The notes: generated by a model not told the origin, from the sequence alone. DNA of 64,000 nucleotides from CAIVVT01 sp963757265 (GCA_963757265.1 CAVWRA010000012.1:372001-436000), one strand, 5' to 3'; shown: positions 8,760 through 18,360, numbered from the stretch's first letter. Made by a program: numbers and translations.

Positions 8760-10342
8760 TTCCAGAGATCTCCTACTACGCCAACATGACGCTGGGCATC
8801 TACCGGCTGCTGCGCAGCCCGTACCAGGGCGGCCTGGAGAAGCTGCGCGAGCAGTTGGAGCGGCGCGAAGAGCGGTTCCTGGAAAACGCGCAGCGGCGCG
8901 TGTTCGCGAATCCGGCGAACCCGTATTACGAACTGTTCCGGATGGCGGGCTGCGGCTATGGCGACCTGGCGGCGGCGGTGAAGGGGCGCGGTCTGGAGGC
9001 GACGCTGAGCCAACTGGCGGCGGAGGGCGTGTACCTGACGCACGACGAGTTCAAAGGAAAGGCGCTGCTGGTGCGCGGCGGACGGCATATTCCTTTCACT
9101 CCGAACGTGCTGCTGAACCCGGCGAGCCGGGGCTACGTCGAAGGCATCAGCAGCGGCAGCCGGAGCCCGGGGACTCCGACGCGGAAGAGCATCGAGTCGG
9201 AGCTGTACCGCGACATCTACGACGCGCTGCAGCGGCGCGAATTCGGCCTCGACGAACGCGTGCGCGTGATGGTGGCGCCGCTGCTCCCGTCGTCCGGAGG
9301 GCTGAACAACACGCTGCGGCAATCGCGCGCGGGCGGCGGATTCGAGCGCTGGTTCGCGGTGAGCGGCAGCGTGCGGGACAGCGGGCACTATCGCGCCGCG
9401 ACGTACTTCCTGGCCGCCTTTGGACGCGCGATGGGCGCGCGAATTCCATGGCCGCGGGCGCTGCCGCCGGACGACTTCCGCCCCGTTGCCGAATACATCG
9501 CCCGGCGGAAACGCGAGGGCCGCGCGTGCATGCTGCGCGCCTTCGTCAGCCCCGCGGTGCGCGTGGCGGCAGCTGCGCTTGACGCCGGCCTGGACATATC
9601 GGGGACGCTCGTGCTGGTGGGCGGCGAAGCGCTGACCGACGCCAAGCGGGCCCTCATCGAGGCCGCGGGCTGCGAGGTGTACCCCTCCTACGTGATCAGC
9701 GAAGTGGGCGGCGTGGGCATGGCCTGCCGGCAGATGAAGACCGGCAACTGCGTCCACATCCGCCGCGACAGCCTGGCCGTGGTCAGCCGCCTGCGGCGCG
9801 CCCCGCTTTCCGACATGGAGGTGAATTCCCTGCTGTTCACGAACCTGCTGCCGTTCTCCTCGCGATTCCTGATCAACGCCGAAATGGACGACAGCGGCGT
9901 GATCGAACCCGCCACCTGCAGGTGCGAATATTCGGCCGCGGGCATGACCACGCAGGTGCGCGACATCTTCAGCTACGGCAAGCTGACCGGCCAGGGCATG
10001 ACTCTGTTCGGCTCCGACGTCGTGTTGATCCTCGAGACGGCGCTGCCGCGCCGCTTCGGCGGGGCGCCGGGCGACTATCAGATGGTGGAGCGCGAAGGCG
10101 GGCTGCAGACGGAACTGGTGCTGCGCGTCAGCCCGCGCATCCGGCCCGCGCCGGCCGCCGACGTGCGCGAGTTCTTCCTGGGCGAGTTGCGAAAGTGTTA
10201 CGGCGGCACGCTGGCGGCGCGTCTGTGGAGCCACTCGCAAGGGCTCACCGTGGCCTTCGAGGAGCCGTGGAGGACGCGCACGGGCAAGGTGCTGCCGCTG
10301 CACGTCCTGGGCATGGAGGTCCGCCGGCCCGATGCTGCGTAG
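8756..10342 (+). CDS. PaaK-like adenylate-forming (CoA ligase-type) enzyme
   Basis: 528 residues starting at ATG 8756, coupled to the permease. The glycine/serine loop ISSGSRSPGTPTRKS matches the ATP-binding A3 motif. GGEALTDAKRALIEAAGCEV, then SYVISEVGG, matches the A5 region of phenylacetate-CoA ligase/F390 synthetase-like enzymes. The C-terminal RTRTGKVLP matches the A10 segment with its catalytic lysine. These enzymes adenylate a carboxylate and often pass it to CoA or another nucleophile. Placement between an ABC permease and its binding protein suggests that it activates the imported substrate; that is inference. A shadow frame runs from 8030, but the coupling fixes the start. Confidence 0.7.
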   Translation: MIPEISYYANMTLGIYRLLRSPYQGGLEKLREQLERREERFLENAQRRVFANPANPYYELFRMAGCGYGDLAAAVKGRGLEATLSQLAAEGVYLTHDEFKGKALLVRGGRHIPFTPNVLLNPASRGYVEGISSGSRSPGTPTRKSIESELYRDIYDALQRREFGLDERVRVMVAPLLPSSGGLNNTLRQSRAGGGFERWFAVSGSVRDSGHYRAATYFLAAFGRAMGARIPWPRALPPDDFRPVAEYIARRKREGRACMLRAFVSPAVRVAAAALDAGLDISGTLVLVGGEALTDAKRALIEAAGCEVYPSYVISEVGGVGMACRQMKTGNCVHIRRDSLAVVSRLRRAPLSDMEVNSLLFTNLLPFSSRFLINAEMDDSGVIEPATCRCEYSAAGMTTQVRDIFSYGKLTGQGMTLFGSDVVLILETALPRRFGGAPGDYQMVEREGGLQTELVLRVSPRIRPAPAADVREFFLGELRKCYGGTLAARLWSHSQGLTVAFEEPWRTRTGKVLPLHVLGMEVRRPDAA

Positions 10343-11327
10343 AAGATTCCTGATCTCGTCCGCCGGGGCGGCCTGCGCGCTGCTCTCCTGCTCCCGCCGC
10401 GGCGCTCCGGCCGGCCGGACGTGGTTGCGGGTGGGGGTATCCCACAACCTCACCATGAGCCCGTTCTATACGGGTTACGAATCCGGGTATTTTACCGACG
10501 CAGGCTTCGACATCGAGCTGACGCGGGAATTGCCGAGCGCGCAGGCCATCCCGTTGCTGGCCGGCGGCAAGCAGGACGTGAGTCTGGTCGGCCTGAGCGC
10601 CGGCCTGATGAACGCCGTGGAACGCGGCGCCCGGGCGCGCGTCGTGGCCGGCCGGGAAGTGCTCTCGCCCGGGTGCAACATGCACGGCATCGTGTACGCG
10701 CGCCGCAGCCGCTTCCCGAACGGCGTGAAGAGCATGCGGCAGTTGCGGCACTGTCGCATCGTCGTCTCCTCCACCACGCCGGCCGAGCTGTTCTCGCTGT
10801 CCGTGCTGCTGGAGCACGAGGGCATGACGCGCGCCGACGTCGAGCTCGTCACCGTCGGCGCCCATGAGCGGCTGGCGGTGCTGCGCGCGGGCGGCGCGGA
10901 CGCGGCGATGTCGGCCGACGCGGACCTGCTGCCCGTGCTGGCCGATCTCGACCTGGTGCGCGGGCCGAGCCTGGCCGACGTGCTGCCGCATTTTCAGTAC
11001 TCGTTCATCGTCTTCGGCGCGCGGCTGCTGGACGGCGACGTGCGCACCGGCGCGCGGTTCCTGAAGGCTTATTTCCGGGGAGCTCGGGCGTTCCTGGCTG
11101 GCAAGACGCCCAAGTACATGGATGAGTTCGCGAAGGCCAACGGCCTGGACCCGAAAGTGGTGATCGGGGCGTGCCGCGACACATTCGAGCACGAAGGCGA
11201 GCTCCACATGAAGGATTTGCAGACGAGAATCGACTGGACGTACCACGAAGGCTACATTCCACACCGCGTGAATGCCGAGAGCGTGGTCGACACGCGATTC
11301 CTCGATGAACTCAGGAGGTTGCCCTGA
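10332..11327 (+). CDS. ABC substrate-binding lipoprotein, SsuA/NMT1-THI5 type
   Basis: 331 residues. It begins MLRRRFLISSAG with a lipobox LLSC (cysteine ~20), suggesting an inner-membrane-anchored, possibly Tat-routed lipoprotein. The fold signature of NitT/TauT receptors follows: MSPFYTGYESGYFTDAGFDI, then LLAGGKQDVSLVG, then a second lobe (VVSSTTPAELFSL). Ligands of the family are sulfonates, nitrate, taurine, or thiamine precursors; specificity cannot be read here. It overlaps the ligase gene by 11 bp, so it belongs to the same operon. Confidence 0.85.
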   Translation: MLRRRFLISSAGAACALLSCSRRGAPAGRTWLRVGVSHNLTMSPFYTGYESGYFTDAGFDIELTRELPSAQAIPLLAGGKQDVSLVGLSAGLMNAVERGARARVVAGREVLSPGCNMHGIVYARRSRFPNGVKSMRQLRHCRIVVSSTTPAELFSLSVLLEHEGMTRADVELVTVGAHERLAVLRAGGADAAMSADADLLPVLADLDLVRGPSLADVLPHFQYSFIVFGARLLDGDVRTGARFLKAYFRGARAFLAGKTPKYMDEFAKANGLDPKVVIGACRDTFEHEGELHMKDLQTRIDWTYHEGYIPHRVNAESVVDTRFLDELRRLP

Positions 11328-11332
11328 CTAGC

Positions 11333-14300
11333 GTGCCCGGCGCGATCAACACCCCACGGCTCAGACCGGTTGCCATTCGGGCGGGAGCGATCTCATTCGC
11401 GGTGGCGACGCTCCTGCTCGGGCCCGCAGTCGCGCGCGCGCAGCTGACCGGCGCCATCGAGGGTGCCGTCACCGATCCTGCTGGCGGCGCGGTGAACGCC
11501 GCCGAAATGCGCGTGGTGGAGGTGAATACCAACGCCGAGCGGCGGCTCGCCACGGACGCGCGCGGGCGCTATCGGGCGGCGCAACTCGTCCCCGGACAGT
11601 ACAGGCTCCATGTGCGCGCCCCCGGCTTCGAGCCCGCCGAGACGGACGTCCTCGAACTCACGGCCGGCGTGACGGTGCAGGCCGACATCGAGCTGAAAGT
11701 AGGCTCCATGCGCCAATCCCTGGAGGTGACGGCGGAAACGTCCAAGGTCGACAGCGAGGCGGTCGACTGGGGCAGCGCCATCGACACTCGCCAGCTCGAG
11801 TCACTCCCCCTGAAGGGGCGCGACATCTTCGATCTGGCGGCCCAGCAGCCGGGCGTGGCGGTCCCGGCCACGGCGACGCAGGCCTCCGACGTGGGGCTGG
11901 GACTCAAGGTGATCATCAACGGCAACCGGCCCAGCGAGAACGCCTTCCGCCTGGATGGCATTTACATCAACGACGCGACGGGCTCCGCCCCGAGCAGCGC
12001 CGCCGGTAACCTGCTGGGCATCGACACCCTAGCGGAGCTGCGGATTATCGCCAGCCCCTTCAGCGCCGAATACGGCCGCACGGACGGCGGCGTGATCACG
12101 GCGGTGTCGAAATCGGGCGCCAACGACTTCCATGGCGCCGCCTGGGAATACCTGCGCAACAGCGCCATGAACGCCAAGAACTTCTTCGATCCGCCAGGCA
12201 AGATCCCGGAGCTCAGGCTGAACCAGTTCGGCGGGTTGCTGAGCGGGCCCGTGGTCAAGAACAAGCTTTTCTTCCTCGCCGACTTCGAGGGCATCCGCAG
12301 CGCCACCGATCAGACCCAGATCCTGTCCGTCCCGGATGCGCAGGCGCGGCAGGGCCTGCTCCCGGTCAAAGGCGTGCTGACGCCCGTGAAGGTGTCTCCG
12401 GCCATCCTCCCCTACCTGGCCCTGTACCCGCTGCCGAACGGCCCCGACCTGGGCAATGGGACCGGCGAATACATCGGCTCGCAGCCCGGCACGCTCGGCG
12501 AAAACTACGTCGTCGGCAAGGTCGATTACGTCCCCTCCGACCGCTGGCGCTTTGGCACGCGCTACACCTTCGACACCTCGAACACAACTTCGCTCGACGG
12601 CTACCAGTTCTGGACTTTCGACAATCAATCCCATTACAACCTCGTACAGACCACCGCCCAGTTCGTGCAGTCGCCTCAGTTGGTTCACGATTTTCGCGCC
12701 GCCTTCAGCCAGATCTTCAACGGCGCCACCTCCTCCGTACCCGGCTCGTCCTCCGATATTTCGTTCGTCCCCGGCTCGGAAATGGGCGCGATCCAGGTCG
12801 TCGGGCTGACGGACTTCGGAAGCACGCCGGCGCGCACCGCCCCGCGCCACTTCAACGATGTCAACGCCCAGGCGTCTTACTCCGCCGAGAAGATCGCCGG
12901 CCGCCATTCCATCTCCTTCGGCGCCAGCTACGACCGCATTCTGCTCGGTGAGAACGCCGACCTGGACCGTAACGGCTACTATCAGTTCTCTTCGTTGCAG
13001 AGCTTCCTCGCGGCGCAACCGAACAAGCTGGGGATCATGGCTGTCACCTCGGATACCCTGCGCCACTGGAGCTACAACGAGTTCGCCGCGTTCGTGCAGG
13101 ACAGCTGGCGCATCAGCCGGCGGCTTTCCGTTAGCGTGGGGTTGCGCTACGAAACCGCCACCACGCCCCAGGAGCGCGATCACAAGACCGCGGCCCTCCC
13201 GGATCCGCTGACCGACACCCAGGTGCTTCTGGGCGGCCCGATCTGGCTCAATCCGTCCAAGCTCAACTTCGCGCCGCGAGCATCCATCGCCTGGAGCCCC
13301 TTGCGGAACGGCCGCACGGTGGTGCGCGCGGGCGCGGGCATCTTCAACGATCTGCTGGGGACGCGGGAGCTGACCACGTCGGGAGTCCTGATGCCCCCGT
13401 TTTACGAGCATTACAACATCAGCAAGCCGCTTTTCCCCGGCGCGCTGGAAGCCGTCTCCAGCTCCTCCAACCCCACATTCTCGGCGAATTTCGTCTCCTA
13501 CAATGCCTCTCAGCCCTACTCGGCGCAATACCAGCTCGCGGTCCAGCACGATCTGGGGCGGAAAACGCTCCTTGAGGCAAGCTATGCGGGGGCGCGGGGC
13601 ATCCACCTGGTGGGCGACATGAACAATATCAACACTACGGTTCCGGAGTACCTTCCCGACGGCACGATCTACTTCCCGGCGACAAACCCTCCCATCAACC
13701 CCGCTTTCGGCAACCTCGAGCCCCACTTGACGGCCTTCGATTCGTACTACAACAGCCTGCTCACCAGCCTGCGCACTCAGCCGCTGAAAGGGCTCTACAT
13801 CCAGGGCAAGTTCGTCTGGAGCCATTCGATCGACAACGACTCGGTGACGATCCACGACGATTCCTACAACTACGAAAGGGTGCCGACGGTATTCGACCTA
13901 GCGGCCAACCGCGGCTCCTCCGATTTCGACAGCCGGCTTAACTTTTTCGCCAATTTCATCTGGAGGCTGCCGGGCGTTCGTTCCCGCGCCGCCAACGCGG
14001 TGTTGGGCGGATGGGAGCTGGACGGCATCGCGCAGGTTCAATCGGGCAATCCTTTCAACCCGACCGTGGGGTTCGACGACGCGCACCTGCTCGGTTCCGG
14101 CGACCAGGGACAGCGCTCGAACTTCGTCTCCGGCGTGCCAGTCATCACCGGGAATCCAAGCCAGTATTTCAATCCGCTCGCCTTTTCGCTGCCGCCGTCG
14201 GGCTATTTAGGCAACCTCGGCCGCAACGTCTTCACCGGTCCGGGGCTGCAGATGTACACGCTGGCGCTGGAGCGGGATTTCCTGAAGGTGGAAAAACGGG

Positions 14301-14473
14301 CTCTGCGCCTCCGCGTGGAGGGGTTCAACGTGGCCAATCATCCCAATTTTCAGATCCCGTCGGGGTTGGGACTGTTCGACAGCACGGGCGCGCGGCTGGG
14401 GACGGCGGGACGGATCACGGCCACGACCACCTCATCGCGGCAACTGCAGCTAGCGGCGCGCTACACATTTTGA
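11333..14473 (+). CDS. TonB-dependent receptor with carboxypeptidase-regulatory domain (Oar-like)
   Basis: 1046 residues. It starts at GTG 11333, 6 bp after the binding-protein stop, with AGGAGG at ~11312. There is a signal peptide (ending near ARAQ), then a carboxypeptidase-regulatory-like beta-sandwich at ~38-120. A plug domain follows (LPLKGRDIFDLAAQQPGV; VIINGNRPSENAFRLDGI; IIASPFSAEYGRTDGG), then a long beta-barrel ending in aromatic F as outer-membrane proteins do. This is the common acidobacterial receptor type. Being last in the ABC operon, it probably carries the same ligand across the outer membrane that the ABC system moves through the inner one. Confidence 0.9.
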   Translation: MPGAINTPRLRPVAIRAGAISFAVATLLLGPAVARAQLTGAIEGAVTDPAGGAVNAAEMRVVEVNTNAERRLATDARGRYRAAQLVPGQYRLHVRAPGFEPAETDVLELTAGVTVQADIELKVGSMRQSLEVTAETSKVDSEAVDWGSAIDTRQLESLPLKGRDIFDLAAQQPGVAVPATATQASDVGLGLKVIINGNRPSENAFRLDGIYINDATGSAPSSAAGNLLGIDTLAELRIIASPFSAEYGRTDGGVITAVSKSGANDFHGAAWEYLRNSAMNAKNFFDPPGKIPELRLNQFGGLLSGPVVKNKLFFLADFEGIRSATDQTQILSVPDAQARQGLLPVKGVLTPVKVSPAILPYLALYPLPNGPDLGNGTGEYIGSQPGTLGENYVVGKVDYVPSDRWRFGTRYTFDTSNTTSLDGYQFWTFDNQSHYNLVQTTAQFVQSPQLVHDFRAAFSQIFNGATSSVPGSSSDISFVPGSEMGAIQVVGLTDFGSTPARTAPRHFNDVNAQASYSAEKIAGRHSISFGASYDRILLGENADLDRNGYYQFSSLQSFLAAQPNKLGIMAVTSDTLRHWSYNEFAAFVQDSWRISRRLSVSVGLRYETATTPQERDHKTAALPDPLTDTQVLLGGPIWLNPSKLNFAPRASIAWSPLRNGRTVVRAGAGIFNDLLGTRELTTSGVLMPPFYEHYNISKPLFPGALEAVSSSSNPTFSANFVSYNASQPYSAQYQLAVQHDLGRKTLLEASYAGARGIHLVGDMNNINTTVPEYLPDGTIYFPATNPPINPAFGNLEPHLTAFDSYYNSLLTSLRTQPLKGLYIQGKFVWSHSIDNDSVTIHDDSYNYERVPTVFDLAANRGSSDFDSRLNFFANFIWRLPGVRSRAANAVLGGWELDGIAQVQSGNPFNPTVGFDDAHLLGSGDQGQRSNFVSGVPVITGNPSQYFNPLAFSLPPSGYLGNLGRNVFTGPGLQMYTLALERDFLKVEKRALRLRVEGFNVANHPNFQIPSGLGLFDSTGARLGTAGRITATTTSSRQLQLAARYTF

Positions 14474-14530
14474 GCACGGGGGGGGCGCGAACGCGCGCAG
14501 CGAGCAGGCGCCCGAAAGAGGCTGTAGCGG

Positions 14531-15454
14531 TTGCACATCCCGGCGCGGCTTGAGGGAGCGGCAGCGCACGCCGCACTGCGTCCCCGTGGCAGCCGGCACG
14601 GGGTATTATCGAGCTTGGATCAGAAACCTACACCCGCCTGGGACCAGGTGGCCGGGCACGCCCAGCCGTCGTGGTACCTGGATCCGCTGGTGGCGCGGCA
14701 GAAGAGGGAGCTGCATCTCAAGCTGTTCCGGGAGTGGATGCCGGCCGGCGCGGGACGGGCGCTGAAAACCGACCTGTTCGAGGAGGCGTTCGGCGGGGAT
14801 GCGCTGTTAGAAGACCTCGCGCCGCTCAGCGAAACCTGGATCGCGATGGACGTGGCGGCGAGAACGGTGTGCGAGGCGCGCGCACGCGTGGGGTTCGGGA
14901 CGGCGCTGTATCTGGTGTGCGACGTGCGGCGGCTGCCGCTGCGCTCGAAATCGCTGGATGCCGTGGTTTCCAATTCGACGCTGGATCATTTCAACACGCG
15001 GCGGGAGTTCGAGGCGGCGATTGCGGAGCTGGCGCGGGTGCTGAAGCCCGGCGGACGGCTGCTCATCACGGTCAACAATCCTTACAACGTGCTGTATTTC
15101 CCGCTGCTGTGGCTGAGTAAATTGCGGCCCTTCCCGTTTGCGCTGGGCTACACGCCAACGCCCGCGGGATTGAGGCGGACGCTGGAGCGGGCCGGGCTGC
15201 GGGTGACGGCCACGAGTTCGCTGATCCACAATCCGCGGGTGCTGTCAACGGCGTTGTTTCTGGCGCTGCGGCGCATCCGGGGAGCGTGTGCGGACGGGAT
15301 CATTCAATGGCTGCTGGAGGCATTCGCCAAGCTGGAGCGGTGGCCGACGCGGCAGTTTACGGCGTGTTTCGTGGGAGCGTGTGCGATGCGGCCGGGGGCG
15401 GGGGCGATTGGAGAGGGGTCGGGGTCAGAGCCGGAGATGGGGAGCACATCCTGA
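14531..15454 (+). CDS. SAM-dependent methyltransferase (type 11)
   Basis: About 307 residues by the longest frame. Class I methyltransferase features are present: an acidic strand end (TWIAMDVAARTVCEARAR), VCDVRRLPLRSKSLDAVVSNSTLDHF, and the post-motif ARVLKPGGRLLITVNNP. No glycine-rich motif I of the usual GxGxG type is visible, so the binding loop is unusual. The first ~27 residues look non-native, and a TTG near 14612 is a plausible real start. Substrate unknown. It follows the TonB receptor by 57 bp and could be co-transcribed or have its own promoter. Confidence 0.7.
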   Translation: MHIPARLEGAAAHAALRPRGSRHGVLSSLDQKPTPAWDQVAGHAQPSWYLDPLVARQKRELHLKLFREWMPAGAGRALKTDLFEEAFGGDALLEDLAPLSETWIAMDVAARTVCEARARVGFGTALYLVCDVRRLPLRSKSLDAVVSNSTLDHFNTRREFEAAIAELARVLKPGGRLLITVNNPYNVLYFPLLWLSKLRPFPFALGYTPTPAGLRRTLERAGLRVTATSSLIHNPRVLSTALFLALRRIRGACADGIIQWLLEAFAKLERWPTRQFTACFVGACAMRPGAGAIGEGSGSEPEMGSTS

Positions 15455-15489
15455 GGGTGCGGCAACGGCGGATCCGGGACGAAACAGTT

Positions 15490-15529
15490 TGGGCCGGCCA
15501 CCGGGGTTTGAGTCCCGGCAACCGGCCCA
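15490..15529. terminator. strong two-part hairpin between convergent genes
   Basis: TGGGCCGG (15490-15497) pairs with CCGGCCCA (15522-15529), and inside it CCGGG pairs with CCCGG. It lies between the convergent methyltransferase and glycine-rich protein genes, so a bidirectional terminator is likely. T-runs on either side are weak. Confidence 0.5.
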
Positions 15530-15569
15530 GATGGAACGCAGAACGGACGTGCTTCAGGTCAGATAGCGA

Positions 15570-16670
15570 TTAGCGGTGCCCACCGCCACCGTGGAAGCCG
15601 CCACCGCCACCGCGGAAGCCGCCACCGCCACCGCGGAAGCCGCCACCGCCCCAACCACCGCGGAGGCCGCCACCCCCCCAGCCCCAGCCTCCGCCCCAAT
15701 ACAGGCCGAGGCCACCATAGTAGGGCCAGTAGTAGGGGTAGTAGTAGCTGTAGGGATAGGCATAGGGGTAAGCGTAGGGCGACGGAGGCGGCGTCGAGCC
15801 CTGGAAATTCAGACTCGAGCGATAGCCCGGGCGGGGCTGATAGTCGCTGGGCTGCACCGGCGCGAAGGCGCGCAGTGAAGCCTCATTGTTGATGCCGATG
15901 TTGAGCGGCGCTTCCAGGCGGAAGGTCAACTGGCTTTCCGGGTAGAGGATGGTCGGCCGGCCGTGGGTGAGCATGACGCCCACGGTGGAAGCCACGACGC
16001 CGGCGGCCGCGCCGATGCCCGCTCCGGGGCCACCGGCGACCGCGCCGCCAATGGCCGCGCCGACTCCGATGGTGGTGCCGACGGCGGCGGCCTCACGGCC
16101 CTTGTTGGTGGGCGGCTCACGGAATTCGATCAGACGGCTCTGGATGTGCGCCTGGCGGCCGTCGGCCAGGGTGAGCAGATTCAGATCCAGGCCCAGGCGG
16201 GAGGGCTTCCCGTGGCGGGACTTCTGGGCGTCGGCGACGGTGCCGCCGACGGTCTGGCCGCGGTGGGCAAGGACGCGCCCGTCGACGATCAGGGGTTGTG
16301 TCAAAGTGCCCGTCCAGACGTCGCCGGGATTGTTATGGTCGCTCGACAGGCCCTGGTCAATGCGAATGTTGAGCCAGGCGCCGGCGGGTAAATTCAGGTG
16401 CACGGGGAGGGCCGGATGCTGGACGGCGTCGGGCTCGTCAAAACGATGCCAGCCATTGCGCGCCGGGGGCGCGGGTTGCGCCTGGGGCAGCGGCTGTGGG
16501 GCGCCATATTGTGGCGCGGGTGCGGATGGTTGCTCCGAAGGCAGGGGTTGCAGGTCTGAAGGCTGGTTTTGCTCCGCGGGCGGGGCGGGCTCCTGCGCCA
16601 GCAGTGGCAGCACAGGGGCCACGGGGAAGGCGAGCATGAGGGTCAGGATCAACTGTTGTCGGATGTTCAT
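15570..16670 (-). CDS. secreted protein with TrbI/VirB10-like core and glycine-rich tail
   Basis: 366 residues. There is a signal peptide (ending ~LLAQ) and a proline/glutamine-rich linker (~25-70). A central region (LPAGAWLNIRIDQGLSSD, then GTLTQPLIVDGRVLAHRG) resembles the beta-barrel 'set free by crosslinking' region of TrbI/VirB10-like proteins. A glycine/alanine-zipper stretch follows (AAIGGAVAGGPGAGIGAAAG), and the tail is tyrosine/glycine-rich (YPYAYPYSYYYPYYWPYYGG, then GGGGFRGGG repeats). It is probably an envelope-associated structural protein; function unknown. The gene is isolated and read from an AT-rich promoter region around 16700-16765. Confidence 0.6.
   Translation of the reverse strand: MNIRQQLILTLMLAFPVAPVLPLLAQEPAPPAEQNQPSDLQPLPSEQPSAPAPQYGAPQPLPQAQPAPPARNGWHRFDEPDAVQHPALPVHLNLPAGAWLNIRIDQGLSSDHNNPGDVWTGTLTQPLIVDGRVLAHRGQTVGGTVADAQKSRHGKPSRLGLDLNLLTLADGRQAHIQSRLIEFREPPTNKGREAAAVGTTIGVGAAIGGAVAGGPGAGIGAAAGVVASTVGVMLTHGRPTILYPESQLTFRLEAPLNIGINNEASLRAFAPVQPSDYQPRPGYRSSLNFQGSTPPPSPYAYPYAYPYSYYYPYYWPYYGGLGLYWGGGWGWGGGGLRGGWGGGGFRGGGGGFRGGGGGFHGGGGHR
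15593..15650 (-). repeat. 21-bp tandem repeat coding for the glycine-rich tail
   Basis: Three consecutive units beginning GGAAGCCGCCACCGCC (plus strand) at 15593, 15614 and 15635, the third incomplete. Read on the minus strand they encode GGGGGFR-type repeats at the C-terminus of the secreted protein, so copy number could vary between strains. Confidence 0.8.
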
Positions 16671-17310
16671 AGGTCTCCGATCCTTTCTCGTTTTCTCAGC
16701 TACCAGTCAAGCACTTTTGATGCCATGATATAAGTCATTTATATTCAATAAATTGAGATACCATGGATGGCCCAGTGCCACCAGCGCGGTGCTTTTCAAC
16801 CACCAGGCTGAGGGCGCGGCGGAAGGGCGGCTATCGGAGGGGCGCGCGGCGCGTCTGACAATCATTGGGTTGCCGCGGCCGTACGGTGCGATCCGGCCGC
16901 GGATGCGCCAGCCGAGGCCGCGCCGGCGCCGCGCCCCCAGGGCGCGCCACAGGACACCACACGGCTGGGCGGGGCAAGCGGGGCAGGCCCCCTCGCCCCG
17001 CACCCCACTCCCCCCGACACCCCCGCAAAGTGAAAGGAGGCCCCCCGATGCACTGAGCTTTCAGGCTCCTCTTGCATTGGAAACAGGTCGCACGTTCAGG
17101 CGCATTCTTAAATTGGAAAATGCTGCGAAACTCAGGCTTTGCGACGCGAACGGGAGGGTGCGACGAGCGCCGGCTGGAAATCGAGACACGGTTGCGACTG
17201 GCCGCCCCACGAGACTGCCGCAGCTGAAGATGGGCTGGATCGGGGTGGTTGGAGCTGAGCCAGCCCGGGCCAGAATACCCCGAAGCCGAAGCTGGGTCTT
17301 CCAAAGCAGA
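16671..17310. other. long intergenic region, no supported gene
   Basis: About 640 bp. The left 100 bp (16700-16765) is strikingly AT-rich for this genome and probably holds the promoter of the minus-strand glycine-rich gene. The rest (16800-17060) is very GC-rich; its ORFs on both strands are arginine/proline-rich and look like composition artefacts. No tRNA, riboswitch or repeat was recognised. Confidence 0.4.
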
Positions 17311-17334
17311 AAGGCCACCTCAGGGGGTGGCCTT
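17311..17334 (-). terminator. hairpin terminator downstream of the PEP-CTERM gene
   Basis: AAGGCCACC (17311-17319) pairs perfectly with GGTGGCCTT (17326-17334) around a 6-nt loop. It lies 25 bp beyond the 3' end of the minus-strand PEP-CTERM gene and is followed on that strand by a short T-containing run. Confidence 0.6.
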
Positions 17335-17358
17335 CGTTGTCCGAATGCACAAGAGAAG

Positions 17359-18135
17359 CTAGGCGCGGCGGCGCCGACGAAGGGCCCACACACCGACCAG
17401 GCCGGCGCCTATCAGCCCCATCGTGGATGGCTCGGGATTGTCGCCGAAGATGAACGAACCCGCCATGTAGCGGTCGTCCGGGCCGCCGTCCACCGAGATC
17501 GGAAAATCAAACGTCGGCGTGCACCCCGGCGTGAAAGGACAACCTCCCGTAGGATCGAAGCGCCCGCTGCCATCAAATGTGATCACGCCGCCACCGTCGT
17601 TCAGAGTCGTGTACGGGTTACCGCCACCGTTGGAGTTCCAGTTCCAATCGTTCCACGTCACGATGCTGTAGTAGTCCGGCTGCAATACCACCGGGCTCGA
17701 CAGGTAGAGGAAGTCCTCGGCGTCAACTTGCTGGGCGCCGGGATAATTGGTGTCGCCGGCGACGAATTGACTGGGGTCAAAATGGACGCTGGTCACTAAT
17801 GTGGGGTCGCAGGCCGCGAGCGAGGCGCATGCGGGAGCAGCGATCTGATAGATCAGGACAGTAACGCCGGATGATCCGTCCACTCCGGCAAAGATGGACT
17901 GGGATGAGTCATTTCCGCCGTCATACATGCCCAGCGCCAGAACGTCAGTCTGCGAATTGACCTCAAAGTCCAGGCCGAGCGAGTTGCCGAAGTTCTGGTT
18001 TGGTGCGCACGACGCATTCGGGCAGGTGTTGTCATAGGCGATCGTACCCGCCGTCGCCGCGGCGCCTAAAATAGTCAGGACCACCGCTCCCCGAAGTATC
18101 AATTCCCTCACCGGCCTTCTCCTCTGCCGCAGCAC
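17359..18135 (-). CDS. PEP-CTERM sorting-domain protein
   Basis: About 258 residues. There is a signal peptide near the N-terminus (REL-ILRGAVVLTILGAAATAG). The mature part is acidic and beta-rich, with paired cysteines (CPNASC; CASLAAC; CPFTPGC). The C-terminus NPEPSTMGLIGAGLVGVWAL followed by RRRRR is the PEP-CTERM signal: the PEP motif, a transmembrane helix and a basic cluster, recognised by exosortase. Such proteins are exported and may be processed into the exopolysaccharide or outer surface. The real start could be a few codons inside the first methionine. Function of the body is unknown. Confidence 0.8.
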   Translation of the reverse strand: MLRQRRRPVRELILRGAVVLTILGAAATAGTIAYDNTCPNASCAPNQNFGNSLGLDFEVNSQTDVLALGMYDGGNDSSQSIFAGVDGSSGVTVLIYQIAAPACASLAACDPTLVTSVHFDPSQFVAGDTNYPGAQQVDAEDFLYLSSPVVLQPDYYSIVTWNDWNWNSNGGGNPYTTLNDGGGVITFDGSGRFDPTGGCPFTPGCTPTFDFPISVDGGPDDRYMAGSFIFGDNPEPSTMGLIGAGLVGVWALRRRRRA

Positions 18136-18360
18136 AGCCGCTGTCCAGGTACTCCTTACTCCCTCGTAGTGTACTGCCCCAATCGCAGCTACACCATGCC
18201 CCTAAGGTACCAGTACGCTTCGAATAGGATAATACCAGGCGAACGGAATTACAAGCCGGCAAGCCACTTCTAGTCCGACTGTTCGCCAGTTTTGGGCGGC
18301 TGAGTGCTCTGCGCGCGGCCTACTGACCGGGTTACGATGGGATTCAATGGGAATTCTCGC

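Noticed and set aside
16707..17003. Minus-strand ORF in the GC-rich gap
   Set aside because: Composition is Arg/Pro/Cys-rich and changes with frame; typical of GC-rich non-coding DNA.
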